This document shows positions 41,147-49,103 of a stretch of DNA of 53,344 nucleotides, in pieces (the stretch's first letter is position 1; every line of letters begins with the position of its first letter). Origin of the DNA: Alteromonadaceae bacterium (GTDB taxonomy: Bacteria > Pseudomonadota > Gammaproteobacteria > Pseudomonadales > Cellvibrionaceae); assembly GCA_002746115.1 (NCBI GenBank), contig NVXL01000212.1, positions 1 through 53,344 on the forward strand. The letters are read 5' to 3'. Made by a program: the position numbers and the translations under genes. The notes beneath the pieces are model-generated. The model searched no databases, was not told where the DNA came from, and saw only the letters and a program-made list of their open reading frames with translations.

Positions 41147-42218
41147 GAGAAGCTTGGTCGTCCTTAATTTCGCCTTTAGTGGGCCAAGCTGACAATGTCG
41201 CTTTGCACAAGGTAGCTAACGGGATAGCAAAAAATACCCCCCAAAAACCCCACAACCCACCAAAAACCAATACCGCCAACATAATCGCGACGGGATGCAT
41301 TTTTACCGCTTCAGAAAAAAGAAGCGGCACAAGAATATTGCCATCCAAGGCCTGAATCACCGTGTAGATGACCATCAAATACAAAAAATCACCGGTCCAC
41401 CCCCACTGAAAGAATCCGATCAAGGCGACTGGCACGGTTACGACGGCAGCTCCAACATAGGGAATCAACACCGACAAACCCACAGCAATACCTAGCAACA
41501 GGGCGTAACGCAAATCCAGCAGCGAGAATGCGACAATAGAAACCGACGCCACAAGTACAATCTCGATCACCTTACCGCGAACATAATTCGCAATCTGCTG
41601 ATTCATTTCGTGGCCAATTTTATCCATCACAGGGCGCTCTTTTGGTAAAAAGCTCGTCACCCACTGCACCATTAGCACTCCGTCTTTTAAAAAGAAAAAA
41701 ACCAAAATTGGCACTAGCACTAAATAAATCAAAATCCCCACAAGGATTGGTAATTGCGCCAATGAAAAAGACAATATAGTTTGCCCCGCTTGCGCAAACT
41801 CAGCACGCAACACACCTGCTAGCTCTGTCACATGACTCTCAGAGATCAACGTCGGGTACTTTTGAGGTAACAAGAGTAAAATGTGCTGCCCCTCTTTAAT
41901 CATTCTAGGCGTCTCACTAATTAGGTTAACCGTTTGCCCCCACAATGCAGGTAAGACATAAAACAACACCAAACCTAAGCTACTCGTCAAGACTAAAAAA
42001 GTGATTGATACCGCGGGCAAATGAGGGCAACCCCAAGACTTAAGCCGCTGAACTAAACCCTGCATTAAAAACGCAATGATAATTGCCGCAATCATTGGCG
42101 CGAGCACAACACCCATAGACAATACAAGCATCAAACTCACAATTATAATGACGCCTACCAACACCGCCTCTTCATCCGCTAAATAGCGATCCACCCAGCG
42201 ACTGAGTATACTTAGCAT
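41133..42218 (-). CDS. PerM / AI-2E transporter-family membrane protein
   Basis: A 361-residue protein with about seven to eight membrane helices of the AI-2E exporter (PerM/TqsA/YdiK) family. The signature GLSVLIPYVGAAVVTVPVAL and the terminal FGGLWGFWGVFFAIPLATLCKA are conserved. Family members are linked to efflux of small molecules or ions, and substrates are mostly unproven. It overlaps the insulinase-like gene downstream and is probably co-transcribed with it. Confidence 0.88.
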   Translation of the reverse strand: MLSILSRWVDRYLADEEAVLVGVIIIVSLMLVLSMGVVLAPMIAAIIIAFLMQGLVQRLKSWGCPHLPAVSITFLVLTSSLGLVLFYVLPALWGQTVNLISETPRMIKEGQHILLLLPQKYPTLISESHVTELAGVLRAEFAQAGQTILSFSLAQLPILVGILIYLVLVPILVFFFLKDGVLMVQWVTSFLPKERPVMDKIGHEMNQQIANYVRGKVIEIVLVASVSIVAFSLLDLRYALLLGIAVGLSVLIPYVGAAVVTVPVALIGFFQWGWTGDFLYLMVIYTVIQALDGNILVPLLFSEAVKMHPVAIMLAVLVFGGLWGFWGVFFAIPLATLCKATLSAWPTKGEIKDDQASHDNV

Positions 42219-42587
42219 CGCTCAACTCCCTTACAAAATTCGATTACACGCCCCGTACCTATATTCATTTATTTCATCAACCTGTCACTAAAGAGCCTAA
42301 GCCCAAAGAAAAGTTCGCCTATTACAGCCACGTTATGATAGCTAAACACCACACACCGGCAAGATTGCATCAAAGGTGTTAAAAATCAACCTCAACACTA
42401 GACTTTGGCACCATTTTATACGAGCCTTGAACTAAGCTGTTGAAAGATCGCGCTTTATAGCCAAGTTTCTTCGACATAATTTATACAGCTTCAGGTATAT
42501 TGAACCATGTGCCTACTTGTTAATCTAACCCAAGTACCGAATCATATTGAAATCAAAAAGCCGTATTATTACTTTTGTTGACAGAGG
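42219..42587. other. Intergenic region between perM-like and bepA-like genes
   Basis: This 369-base AT-rich region holds the divergent promoters of both flanking genes. I see no repeat, RNA structure or reading frame worth naming, and no clear sigma-E promoter, which might have been expected for a BepA-type gene. Confidence 0.5.
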
Positions 42588-44069
42588 ATGAATAGCGCAT
42601 TGTTGTATCAAATTTTTGCAAAAATAAAACACCTCAGCCTTGCTGCAGTCCTGGTCTGCGCAGCCTTTACCGGAACTTACCGCTCTCACGCAGCAGATCT
42701 TGACCTGCCCGATCTAGGAGGCGCGGGAGCAGGCCTCGTCTCACCCGCGCAAGAATATGAACTCGGGCAATACTGGTCGCGCTGGTACCGCTCCCAAGTA
42801 CAGATTTCCCAAGACCCGTTCATGCAAACCTACACCGAGGACCTTATCCGCAACCTCGCTACATATAGCGACCTTAAAGATAAACGCCTAGATATACTGC
42901 TCGTCAACAACCGCTCCCTCAACGCCTTTGCCGCGCCCGGCGGAATATTAGGCGTACACACGGGGCTTTTCGAGTATGCTCAGACTGAGCAACAATTTGC
43001 CTCGGTACTTGCGCACGAACTTGCACATTTAAGTCAGCGTCATTACGCTCGCCAAATTGAAGAAAGCAAAAACAATCAAATACCTGCCTTTGCTGCACTA
43101 ATGGCCAGCATACTGATCGCAGCCACCGCTGGTGGAGAAGCAGGGCTCGCCGCCATGTCAGTAACTCAAGCCGCCGCCATAGATTCCAAACTTCGCTTTA
43201 GCCGACAAATGGAGCAAGAAGCGGATCGCGTTGGTATGGATACGATGGTACGTTCAGAGATGAACCCATACGCTATGGGAGACATGTTTGACCAAATGCT
43301 AAATGCGTCCCGGTTTCAGCGCCGACCGCCTGAATTTTTACTGACTCACCCGCTAACTGAATCACGCGTTACTGATTCACAGTTGCGAGCACAACAATAC
43401 CCTCGCAGATATCACGCCCCCAATCTCACTTACCAATTGGTAAAAGTCAGGGCTATGATACTGCATCAAGCCAACCCTCAAGTTTCCATCAAACAATTTA
43501 AACCGCGCTTGGATAGCAACAATAAGCTTGACGCCGAAATAGCTCGCTACGGACTAGCACTAGCGCTGCAAAAAGCTAACCGCCTGCCAGAAGCACGCAA
43601 AGAGTTCAACACACTCCTTAAACTACGCCCCGAGCACCTACACTACCTTGTCGGCCTTTCGGAAATAGACTCCGCCGAAGAGAAGTTTGACGCTGCGATA
43701 GCCAGAATCGAAAGTAAACACAGCAAGTTCCCCAATCATCACGCACTCAATGTCAAACTTGCCGAGGCATTAATGAAAGCCGGGCGCTATAACGAGTGCG
43801 AAACTATTTTACTCGCACACAGTAAGCGCCACCCAAAAAATGACTACGTCTGGTACCTCCTCGCAGAAGTGCATGGACTAGTAGGTAAAATATACGACGT
43901 GCATAGCGCTCGAGCTGAATACTTCATGCTCAACGGTCGCTTTGATAAAGCGATAATCCAATTAAAGAATGCACTTAAACTTACCTCTGACAACATTTAT
44001 ATTAAAGCTAAGACTGAACAACGCCTAAAAGAAGCCCGTAAAATGCAGAAACGCATACAGGAGCTATAA
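42588..44069 (+). CDS. bepA: BepA-like periplasmic M48 metalloprotease with TPR domain
   Basis: A 493-residue exported protein that in E. coli helps assemble LptD and degrades stalled outer membrane proteins. It has a signal peptide (cleavage near SHA-AD), zinc motif HELAH at residues 143-147 and third ligand E211 in QEADRVGMD. Several TPR repeats follow from about residue 320 to the end. An AGAGG abuts the ATG directly, so the true start could be a TTG five or six codons later. The functional link with BamD in the same window is through outer-membrane biogenesis, not an operon. Confidence 0.9.
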   Translation: MNSALLYQIFAKIKHLSLAAVLVCAAFTGTYRSHAADLDLPDLGGAGAGLVSPAQEYELGQYWSRWYRSQVQISQDPFMQTYTEDLIRNLATYSDLKDKRLDILLVNNRSLNAFAAPGGILGVHTGLFEYAQTEQQFASVLAHELAHLSQRHYARQIEESKNNQIPAFAALMASILIAATAGGEAGLAAMSVTQAAAIDSKLRFSRQMEQEADRVGMDTMVRSEMNPYAMGDMFDQMLNASRFQRRPPEFLLTHPLTESRVTDSQLRAQQYPRRYHAPNLTYQLVKVRAMILHQANPQVSIKQFKPRLDSNNKLDAEIARYGLALALQKANRLPEARKEFNTLLKLRPEHLHYLVGLSEIDSAEEKFDAAIARIESKHSKFPNHHALNVKLAEALMKAGRYNECETILLAHSKRHPKNDYVWYLLAEVHGLVGKIYDVHSARAEYFMLNGRFDKAIIQLKNALKLTSDNIYIKAKTEQRLKEARKMQKRIQEL

Positions 44070-44072
44070 GTC

Positions 44073-44426
44073 ATGACGCCTCGCAACAATAACAACGACA
44101 ATAGCTCTAGCCGCTTGGTGTACTCCACCGAGAACGGACGCATAAAGCTCCCTAAAGGCACCAACAAACCAAAAGCACCTGCATCAGACGGCATTATTCG
44201 TCTTCTCAGAGAGACCAAAGGTCGTAACGGTAAAGGCGTCACCATCGTGACCGGATTTGAGTTAGACGACAAAGCGCTCAAGATATTAGCCAAAAAGCTA
44301 AAACAACTCTGCGGCACAGGGGGCACAGCTAAAGACGGAATTATCGAGATACAGGGGGATCAACGCGACAAATTGCTTGATCACTTAAAAGCACAAGGAC
44401 ATCAAGTCAAACTCGCCGGAGGCTAA
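44073..44426 (+). CDS. yciH: SUI1/YciH family translation factor
   Basis: A 117-residue homologue of eukaryotic eIF1. The SUI1 domain occupies residues about 40-115 (RETKGRNGKGVTIVTGFEL and CGTGGTAKDGIIEIQGDQRDKL). In bacteria YciH can discriminate start codons in vitro, but its role is unclear. It begins three bases after the bepA-like stop, with GGAG located inside the end of that gene, so the two are co-translated. Confidence 0.92.
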   Translation: MTPRNNNNDNSSSRLVYSTENGRIKLPKGTNKPKAPASDGIIRLLRETKGRNGKGVTIVTGFELDDKALKILAKKLKQLCGTGGTAKDGIIEIQGDQRDKLLDHLKAQGHQVKLAGG

Positions 44427-44518
44427 CAAGATAGAGCCTGCTCATACGGGACTGGCTCATATATTGCTTTAATTGCCATTATTGTAACGCAGTCAAACTA
44501 TTGGCAGTAGAGGGCATT

Positions 44519-45064
44519 ATGGAAGTAACAAATGAGTATTGGTTGATTTTTGATAGTTTACTTAAAGTATCCACAGGCGGGATACTCGTCTTAGCATCAC
44601 TTTGGGTCTCTAGGGCGTGGCATGAACACAGCAATAGACACAATAAAGACACACCTCAAAAACGCAAAATACAGCTACTCGAAGACATCTCCTCAGAAGT
44701 CGGCCACGTCAATCATAGCTTCGCCAAATATTCGGCACTCGTTATCGAATCTACTCGCTTTGGTGAGCATTGGCCAGCCGCACGCAAACAAGAGCTCAAC
44801 AGCATCAACTCCGAATTAGTCCTAGAGTTTGAAAAGCTCTCAGCCGCTGAAGCTAAATTACTAATGCTCGGAGAAAAAACAATGGAGAAAACACTTCGTT
44901 TATATGGCGCCAAAATTGCCTTTTTTAGGAAGCAAGTCTATGTTGGCCGACAAGATATAAGCGAGCAAGAAATCGCAGACTTAAAATCCACCATAATGAA
45001 ACTACGGGAACAATTTTACGACATATTAAGCCGACGTTACGACCGCCTTTTAGCGACAAAATAA
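44519..45064 (+). CDS. Small membrane protein of unknown function
   Basis: I do not recognise this family. The 181-residue product has one hydrophobic N-terminal segment (about residues 9-29, LIFDSLLKVSTGGILVLASLW) followed by a charged, strongly helical region that is probably a coiled coil facing the cytoplasm (EDISSEVGHVNHSF..., EFEKLSAAEAKLL...). The ATG at 44519 has AGAGGG just upstream and is preferred over a TTG six codons earlier. Composition is like that of its neighbours. Confidence 0.7.
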   Translation: MEVTNEYWLIFDSLLKVSTGGILVLASLWVSRAWHEHSNRHNKDTPQKRKIQLLEDISSEVGHVNHSFAKYSALVIESTRFGEHWPAARKQELNSINSELVLEFEKLSAAEAKLLMLGEKTMEKTLRLYGAKIAFFRKQVYVGRQDISEQEIADLKSTIMKLREQFYDILSRRYDRLLATK

Positions 45065-45142
45065 AACCTACGCGATACACTTATCGCCGAATTCCTCGGA
45101 GAAGTCTCAGCACAGCGTAATGAAATCCATAATCATCTCGGC

Positions 45143-45158
45143 TTGACTTAATAGTCAA
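45143..45158 (+). promoter_or_regulatory. Dyad overlapping a possible -35 box of the PilZ-like gene
   Basis: A perfect palindrome TTGACT-taat-AGTCAA lies about 80 bases before the PilZ-like start. Its left half could be a -35 hexamer, but the -10 at 17 bases is poor. It might be an operator. Confidence 0.25.
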
Positions 45159-45234
45159 CTACAATTCATTTAGCCAAGAACCTTTTCACCGTACAATCGT
45201 CCTATTGTCACGCTAAGTGGGTAAGCTACATACT

Positions 45235-45594
45235 ATGAGCGAAGATCCGTCTAAACATCCAAGCTACATGGTTCACTGGAAAGTAAGAGTACTTACCCCG
45301 GATAAGCGCATCACACCAGCGCTTATTAGCCAAATCCGGAAAGGCGGAATTAGTATTGACTTTAATCAGATGTTAGCCATTGGCACAGAAGTACTTGTCG
45401 AGTTTCACGTCAAATATAAAAATGAGTTAACACGACTACGCGCTAAAACACAGGTGCAATCTTGTATATTAAAGTCCAACCAAGCCCCAATAATACATAC
45501 AATTATTAAAAAAATGGATTCCCACGACGTACACACGTTCAACAATATACTACAAACACTGAGCGAATCGAAAGAAGTCAACTTAAGGATATAA
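45235..45594 (+). CDS. PilZ-like domain protein (degenerate)
   Basis: A 119-residue soluble protein whose strand pattern fits the PilZ barrel: a first strand HWKVRVLTP, then SQIRKGGISIDFNQMLAIGTEVLVEFHV, then a strand with RLRAKTQVQSCI. The cyclic-di-GMP-binding signature is poor: there is no clear RxxxR, and the (D/N)xSxxG motif is replaced by QIRKGG. It may have lost ligand binding or bind through other residues. The family assignment is tentative and comes partly from its place beside a cyclic-di-GMP riboswitch and two cyclic-di-GMP-type proteins. The ATG at 45235 is preferred over a GTG at 45217. Confidence 0.55.
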   Translation: MSEDPSKHPSYMVHWKVRVLTPDKRITPALISQIRKGGISIDFNQMLAIGTEVLVEFHVKYKNELTRLRAKTQVQSCILKSNQAPIIHTIIKKMDSHDVHTFNNILQTLSESKEVNLRI

Positions 45595-45838
45595 AAACAC
45601 AAAAACCTCCCGCACCACCCCAAGCCCCCCATAGAGTATACCCATACAGAAAACTGCAAACATTGGCGTCAAAAACCACTATCAAATAAGTGCCAAATCG
45701 TCGTTTAAGATGCCACTTTGTTTCCGAAAAAGCATAAGCTAGGCATTCTAAGACTAAATAAACCTGCATCACACTTTTACTGTTGAATAATTTTACAACT
45801 CAAAAGGTATGTGTTACTTTTTTCGTATAACTATTTTT
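45595..45838. other. Leader region upstream of the riboswitch
   Basis: This AT-rich stretch lies between the PilZ-like stop and the riboswitch. It holds no reading frame I would defend. It ends in the likely riboswitch promoter (TATAAC at 45826-45831, with no good -35). Confidence 0.4.
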
Positions 45839-45926
45839 ACTGATAAGGGCTACCTGCTTCGAAAGTGCAGGCTCGCAAAGCTACCGATCTACGGGTTTAC
45901 ACACCTAAGACAGCGGGGTTACCAGT
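45839..45926 (+). ncRNA. Class I cyclic-di-GMP riboswitch (GEMM-I) upstream of the HD-GYP gene
   Basis: The aptamer matches the GEMM-I pattern. P1 is ACTG (45839-45842) / CAGT (45923-45926). A first hairpin CCTGC (45853-45857) / GCAGG (45867-45871) is capped by the GAAA tetraloop (45861-45864) closed by a C-G pair. Next come the conserved GCAAAGC (45875-45881) and the hallmark CAGCGGGGTTACC (45911-45923). A TATAAC at 45826-45831 could be the -10 element, placing the 5' end at P1. Downstream, AGCCTGC (45944-45950) can pair perfectly with GCAGGCT (45867-45873) of the aptamer, or with CAGGC (45934-45938) in its own hairpin. That gives a plausible switching helix. The regulated gene begins at 46024. 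Confidence 0.88.
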
Positions 45927-46023
45927 GCATTCTCAGGCCTCCCAGCCTGCAGTCCTGCCATGTGCCCGCCCCTTATAAATCGCAGCCTCAAACATCATAA
46001 GTTGTGTTTCTTCACTCTTAAAT

Positions 46024-47367
46024 ATGGGCACAAAGAACATGTGGCAAGTAAGTGAACAAAAAATCGAAGTCCGCCAATTACAGGTAGGCATGTACGTGTG
46101 CCGTCTCGATTTACCTTGGTCTGATACCGACTACCTACTACAAGGCTTGAAAATTAAAAACCGCGTAGATATCAGCAAGCTCACCAGCTACTGTCAATAT
46201 GTCTATATTGACGTGAATAAAAGCTCACTTCAAAAAACAGCCCTCAAAGTTAGCCGTATTCCACCGAAAGTAAGCGCTAACAAAACACACAACGCTAAAC
46301 GTAAACCTCTCACCTTTCACCCAGCTAGGGATAATTGGGTCAAAAAGCACTCCGTCGAACACTACGCTGTCAGTACACAAACCAAGTCTGAAATTAAAAC
46401 GGCGTTACCGGTATTTAATGATATCGAACATCAGGTCAGTAAGCTGCTCGAACGGATGACGCATAACCGCAGTGTTAACATCGAAGAGCTTGTCGATAGA
46501 ACCTCTGACATGGTCGAAAGCATCATTCGCAACCCAGATGCTTTTGCATGGTTATCTCGCATTCGTGAAAATCGCGCACCGATATACTTGCATACTGTAC
46601 GTCTTGCGGTATGGGGAGGAATCGTTGGGAGACAACTTGGCCTCAACCGGTTCTCTCTTACCCACCTGACTATGACCTTGTTGATGACAGGGATTGGCAA
46701 GAGTTTACAAGATGAATATACACTAATGAAATACAAGCGTGAACGCCCCAGCATGGAGTACCAATCGCACGTGAACGAAACGATTTATCATTTAAGTCAG
46801 TTTCATTTTTCCTGCGAGAGCATCCTTCAAACATTACAGAATTATTGCGAACGTTACGATGGCTCCGGCTTTCCGGCTGGCATAAAAGGAAACGCAATTC
46901 CATTTTTGTCACGAGTGGCCGGATTAATCGAAACGTTCGAGCTAATGATTAATCCGTACAACCCAGTCAAAGCAATTTCTCCAGCCAACGCGATCGCTAA
47001 ACTCAACGCATTAAAAGATGTTCAATTTGACGGAAGCTTAGTAGAAGAATTTATTAAAGCCGTAGGCTTATACCCTACAGGATCATTAGTTGAATTAAAT
47101 AATGGTGCTATTGGCGTTATTTTTACGCAGAGCTATGAAAAGCGCCTGCGCGCTTCGGTGATTCCATTAACCCATGACAAAGGGCAGCGTTACACTAGCT
47201 TTAAAATTTTGGACTTGGGTTACAACGCAGAAGAAGGCGAATCGCTTCATATAAAACGTGGTGTAGCCTCGAATCATGTACCGGTGAGTGTGCTAAATAA
47301 AGCACATGAATATATATTTAACCGCAGACAAAAGCCTTGGTCGAGAGTCCGCGATCTAATACTGTAA
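46024..47367 (+). CDS. DUF3391 / HD-GYP-like protein lacking the catalytic HD pair
   Basis: A 447-residue protein with an N-terminal DUF3391 domain (about residues 14-70, VRQLQVGMYVCRLDLPW) and a C-terminal HD-GYP-like domain (about 165-400). In active HD-GYP phosphodiesterases the metal-binding pair reads HD in HDIGK. Here it is T222-G223 (MTGIGK), and the GYP motif reads GFP (residues 282-284, DGSGFP). The first domain His (IYLHTV) and the dyad Arg-Tyr-Asp-Gly remain. Cyclic-di-GMP hydrolysis is therefore unlikely, and the protein may act as a receptor or scaffold. It is controlled by the riboswitch at 45839-45926. A second ATG is five codons downstream, and neither has a strong Shine-Dalgarno. 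Confidence 0.85.
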   Translation: MGTKNMWQVSEQKIEVRQLQVGMYVCRLDLPWSDTDYLLQGLKIKNRVDISKLTSYCQYVYIDVNKSSLQKTALKVSRIPPKVSANKTHNAKRKPLTFHPARDNWVKKHSVEHYAVSTQTKSEIKTALPVFNDIEHQVSKLLERMTHNRSVNIEELVDRTSDMVESIIRNPDAFAWLSRIRENRAPIYLHTVRLAVWGGIVGRQLGLNRFSLTHLTMTLLMTGIGKSLQDEYTLMKYKRERPSMEYQSHVNETIYHLSQFHFSCESILQTLQNYCERYDGSGFPAGIKGNAIPFLSRVAGLIETFELMINPYNPVKAISPANAIAKLNALKDVQFDGSLVEEFIKAVGLYPTGSLVELNNGAIGVIFTQSYEKRLRASVIPLTHDKGQRYTSFKILDLGYNAEEGESLHIKRGVASNHVPVSVLNKAHEYIFNRRQKPWSRVRDLIL

Positions 47368-47466
47368 CTTTTACAACCTTTTCTGGAGTACTCACTAGAT
47401 ATAATACAGATAGAAACTAAACCATTCGCTACCCAAACACCCGGTAAAAAACCCAGCTAACAACAC

Positions 47467-48630
47467 CTACTTTTGAGCACTCCGAGTGCTATCAATGTTA
47501 ACAATATTCCCCTTCATTCCCTGACCATAACCCACTATGCGCTGTATTTGTTCATTCGATAACATCGCAAATAGCGGTGAAAGGCGATCAATCGCATTAT
47601 CAATACGCTCAACCAAGCCAACACGATCACCGTGCTCGATTGCTTCGAGTACACTATCCACCGACATGGTCTGCTTGGCATTTTCTAGCAATACTTGCCG
47701 ATACTCATCAATACCAAACTCTTTTAGCTGGCTAGCGCCATCACGTAATGCGCGCTCCAAGGATTCAAACGCCATCCCCAACAGGAAATCAACATCCACT
47801 TGCTCATCAGACTCTACCGCGCAAACGCCGATAGATACCGTAATCTTAATACGTTTTCCGTCTAGGCTTGCCTTAAATGACTCTATTGTCTGGCAAATAC
47901 GATTCGCGAGGTCGCGAGCACTTTCCGTCTGGGAGAGTGGCATAGACACAATAAAACGCGCCAAACCAACTCGGGCTAAACTGTCTTCTTTTCGGAAAGT
48001 ATCCTCTAAAACAGTCGATACTTTTTTAATCAGCGTCTCAGTGCCATGGCGACCGATACGCACAAATAAGTCTTTATATCGGTCGATTTCGATACACATC
48101 AATGTGATATTCGATTCATGACGAACAGCAAAAGAAATCTCCTTATTGAGCTGCATTTGAATACCGCGCAAATTCAACAAGCTCGTCAGTGTATCGATAG
48201 TCGCCTGTTCTTTAAGCTCTTTATTTGCCTCACGGAATTGTGCATATGACCGAGCGCGAGCGCGCAGATCAGTACCATTGAATGGTTTAGTGATAAAGTC
48301 AGTAGCGCCTAAAGAAAAAGCTTTTTTCTTAGCCGGCTCAGGGTTTCCCGCACCAGTGGCAATAATAATTGGTAAGGTTCGTATATTTTCATCCGTATGC
48401 TCGCGTAATGCCGTTAACAATTCATAGCCGTCCATTTCTGGCATCGCCAAATCAGAAAAAACGACATGTATATCACTATCACGCTCAATAATACTCAGAG
48501 CATCCGCCCCGTCGACAGCCAGAAGCACATCAAAATCATCGCCAAACATACGAGACGCTGCAACACGAACCACGCGAGAGTCATCAACGACTAACACTTT
48601 TACTTTTCGATCATTACTGACTGATGACAT
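47467..48630 (-). CDS. Response regulator with degenerate GGDEF domain
   Basis: A 387-residue protein. A receiver domain (residues about 10-125) retains the acidic pair D16-D17, phospho-acceptor D60 (VFSDLAMPEMDG), T92 and K115, so it should be phosphorylatable. A GGDEF-type fold follows (DTLTSLLNLRG at 146-156 is the usual opening), but the active site RxGGDEF is replaced by RVGLARF (220-226), so cyclase activity is not expected. A C-terminal extension of about 80 residues is helical. It is convergent with the HD-GYP-like gene. No partner kinase is adjacent. Confidence 0.87.
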   Translation of the reverse strand: MSSVSNDRKVKVLVVDDSRVVRVAASRMFGDDFDVLLAVDGADALSIIERDSDIHVVFSDLAMPEMDGYELLTALREHTDENIRTLPIIIATGAGNPEPAKKKAFSLGATDFITKPFNGTDLRARARSYAQFREANKELKEQATIDTLTSLLNLRGIQMQLNKEISFAVRHESNITLMCIEIDRYKDLFVRIGRHGTETLIKKVSTVLEDTFRKEDSLARVGLARFIVSMPLSQTESARDLANRICQTIESFKASLDGKRIKITVSIGVCAVESDEQVDVDFLLGMAFESLERALRDGASQLKEFGIDEYRQVLLENAKQTMSVDSVLEAIEHGDRVGLVERIDNAIDRLSPLFAMLSNEQIQRIVGYGQGMKGNIVNIDSTRSAQK

Positions 48631-49103
48631 TTTTTAGTACCTCAACCCGATGGGGATAACCACATCTCAAAACCACAGCATCACAAATCATCAAGTACGC
48701 GCTGTACCACTTACAGATAATATGATCACTACAGCTTACGATATAAAACTAGGCAATATGCAAGCCAACCTAAAAGTTATCATTTAAATGACTTTATACG
48801 CCTACTAACTTCCTACATATAGCAGAATACTACCGCTTATGCCTTATCGAGCCAAACGTTTAGCGATAAAACACGAAAAGCAATGACTAAACGGTCAGAT
48901 AACGCCTTGTAGCCCTATTTAAGAGCCACTTAAGCATGACTCTAACGCTACAACAATAGAGAATAAACGTGCAAACCAAATGCAATACAACTGACCATTT
49001 ACGGCAAGACTGACAACTTTCGGCAGCTTATCCGCGACAAAAAAGAAGGCATAACATTTGAATTGCGCCTAGTAAAAATACACATCCCCATAACAAGCGT
49101 ACC
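48631..49103. other. Gene-free region with interlocked dyads
   Basis: A 473-base AT-rich stretch between the response regulator start and the galT stop. It contains two interlocked inverted repeats: TTATCG (48844-48849) / CGATAA (48864-48869), and CGTTTAG (48857-48863) / CTAAACG (48887-48893). In RNA this is the geometry of an H-type pseudoknot. No reading frame, terminator or riboswitch is evident elsewhere in it. Confidence 0.35.

Noticed and set aside
45809-46000. 63-codon frame covering the region upstream of the HD-GYP gene
   Set aside because: It coincides with the cyclic-di-GMP riboswitch, whose RNA structure explains the conservation better. The peptide has no features.
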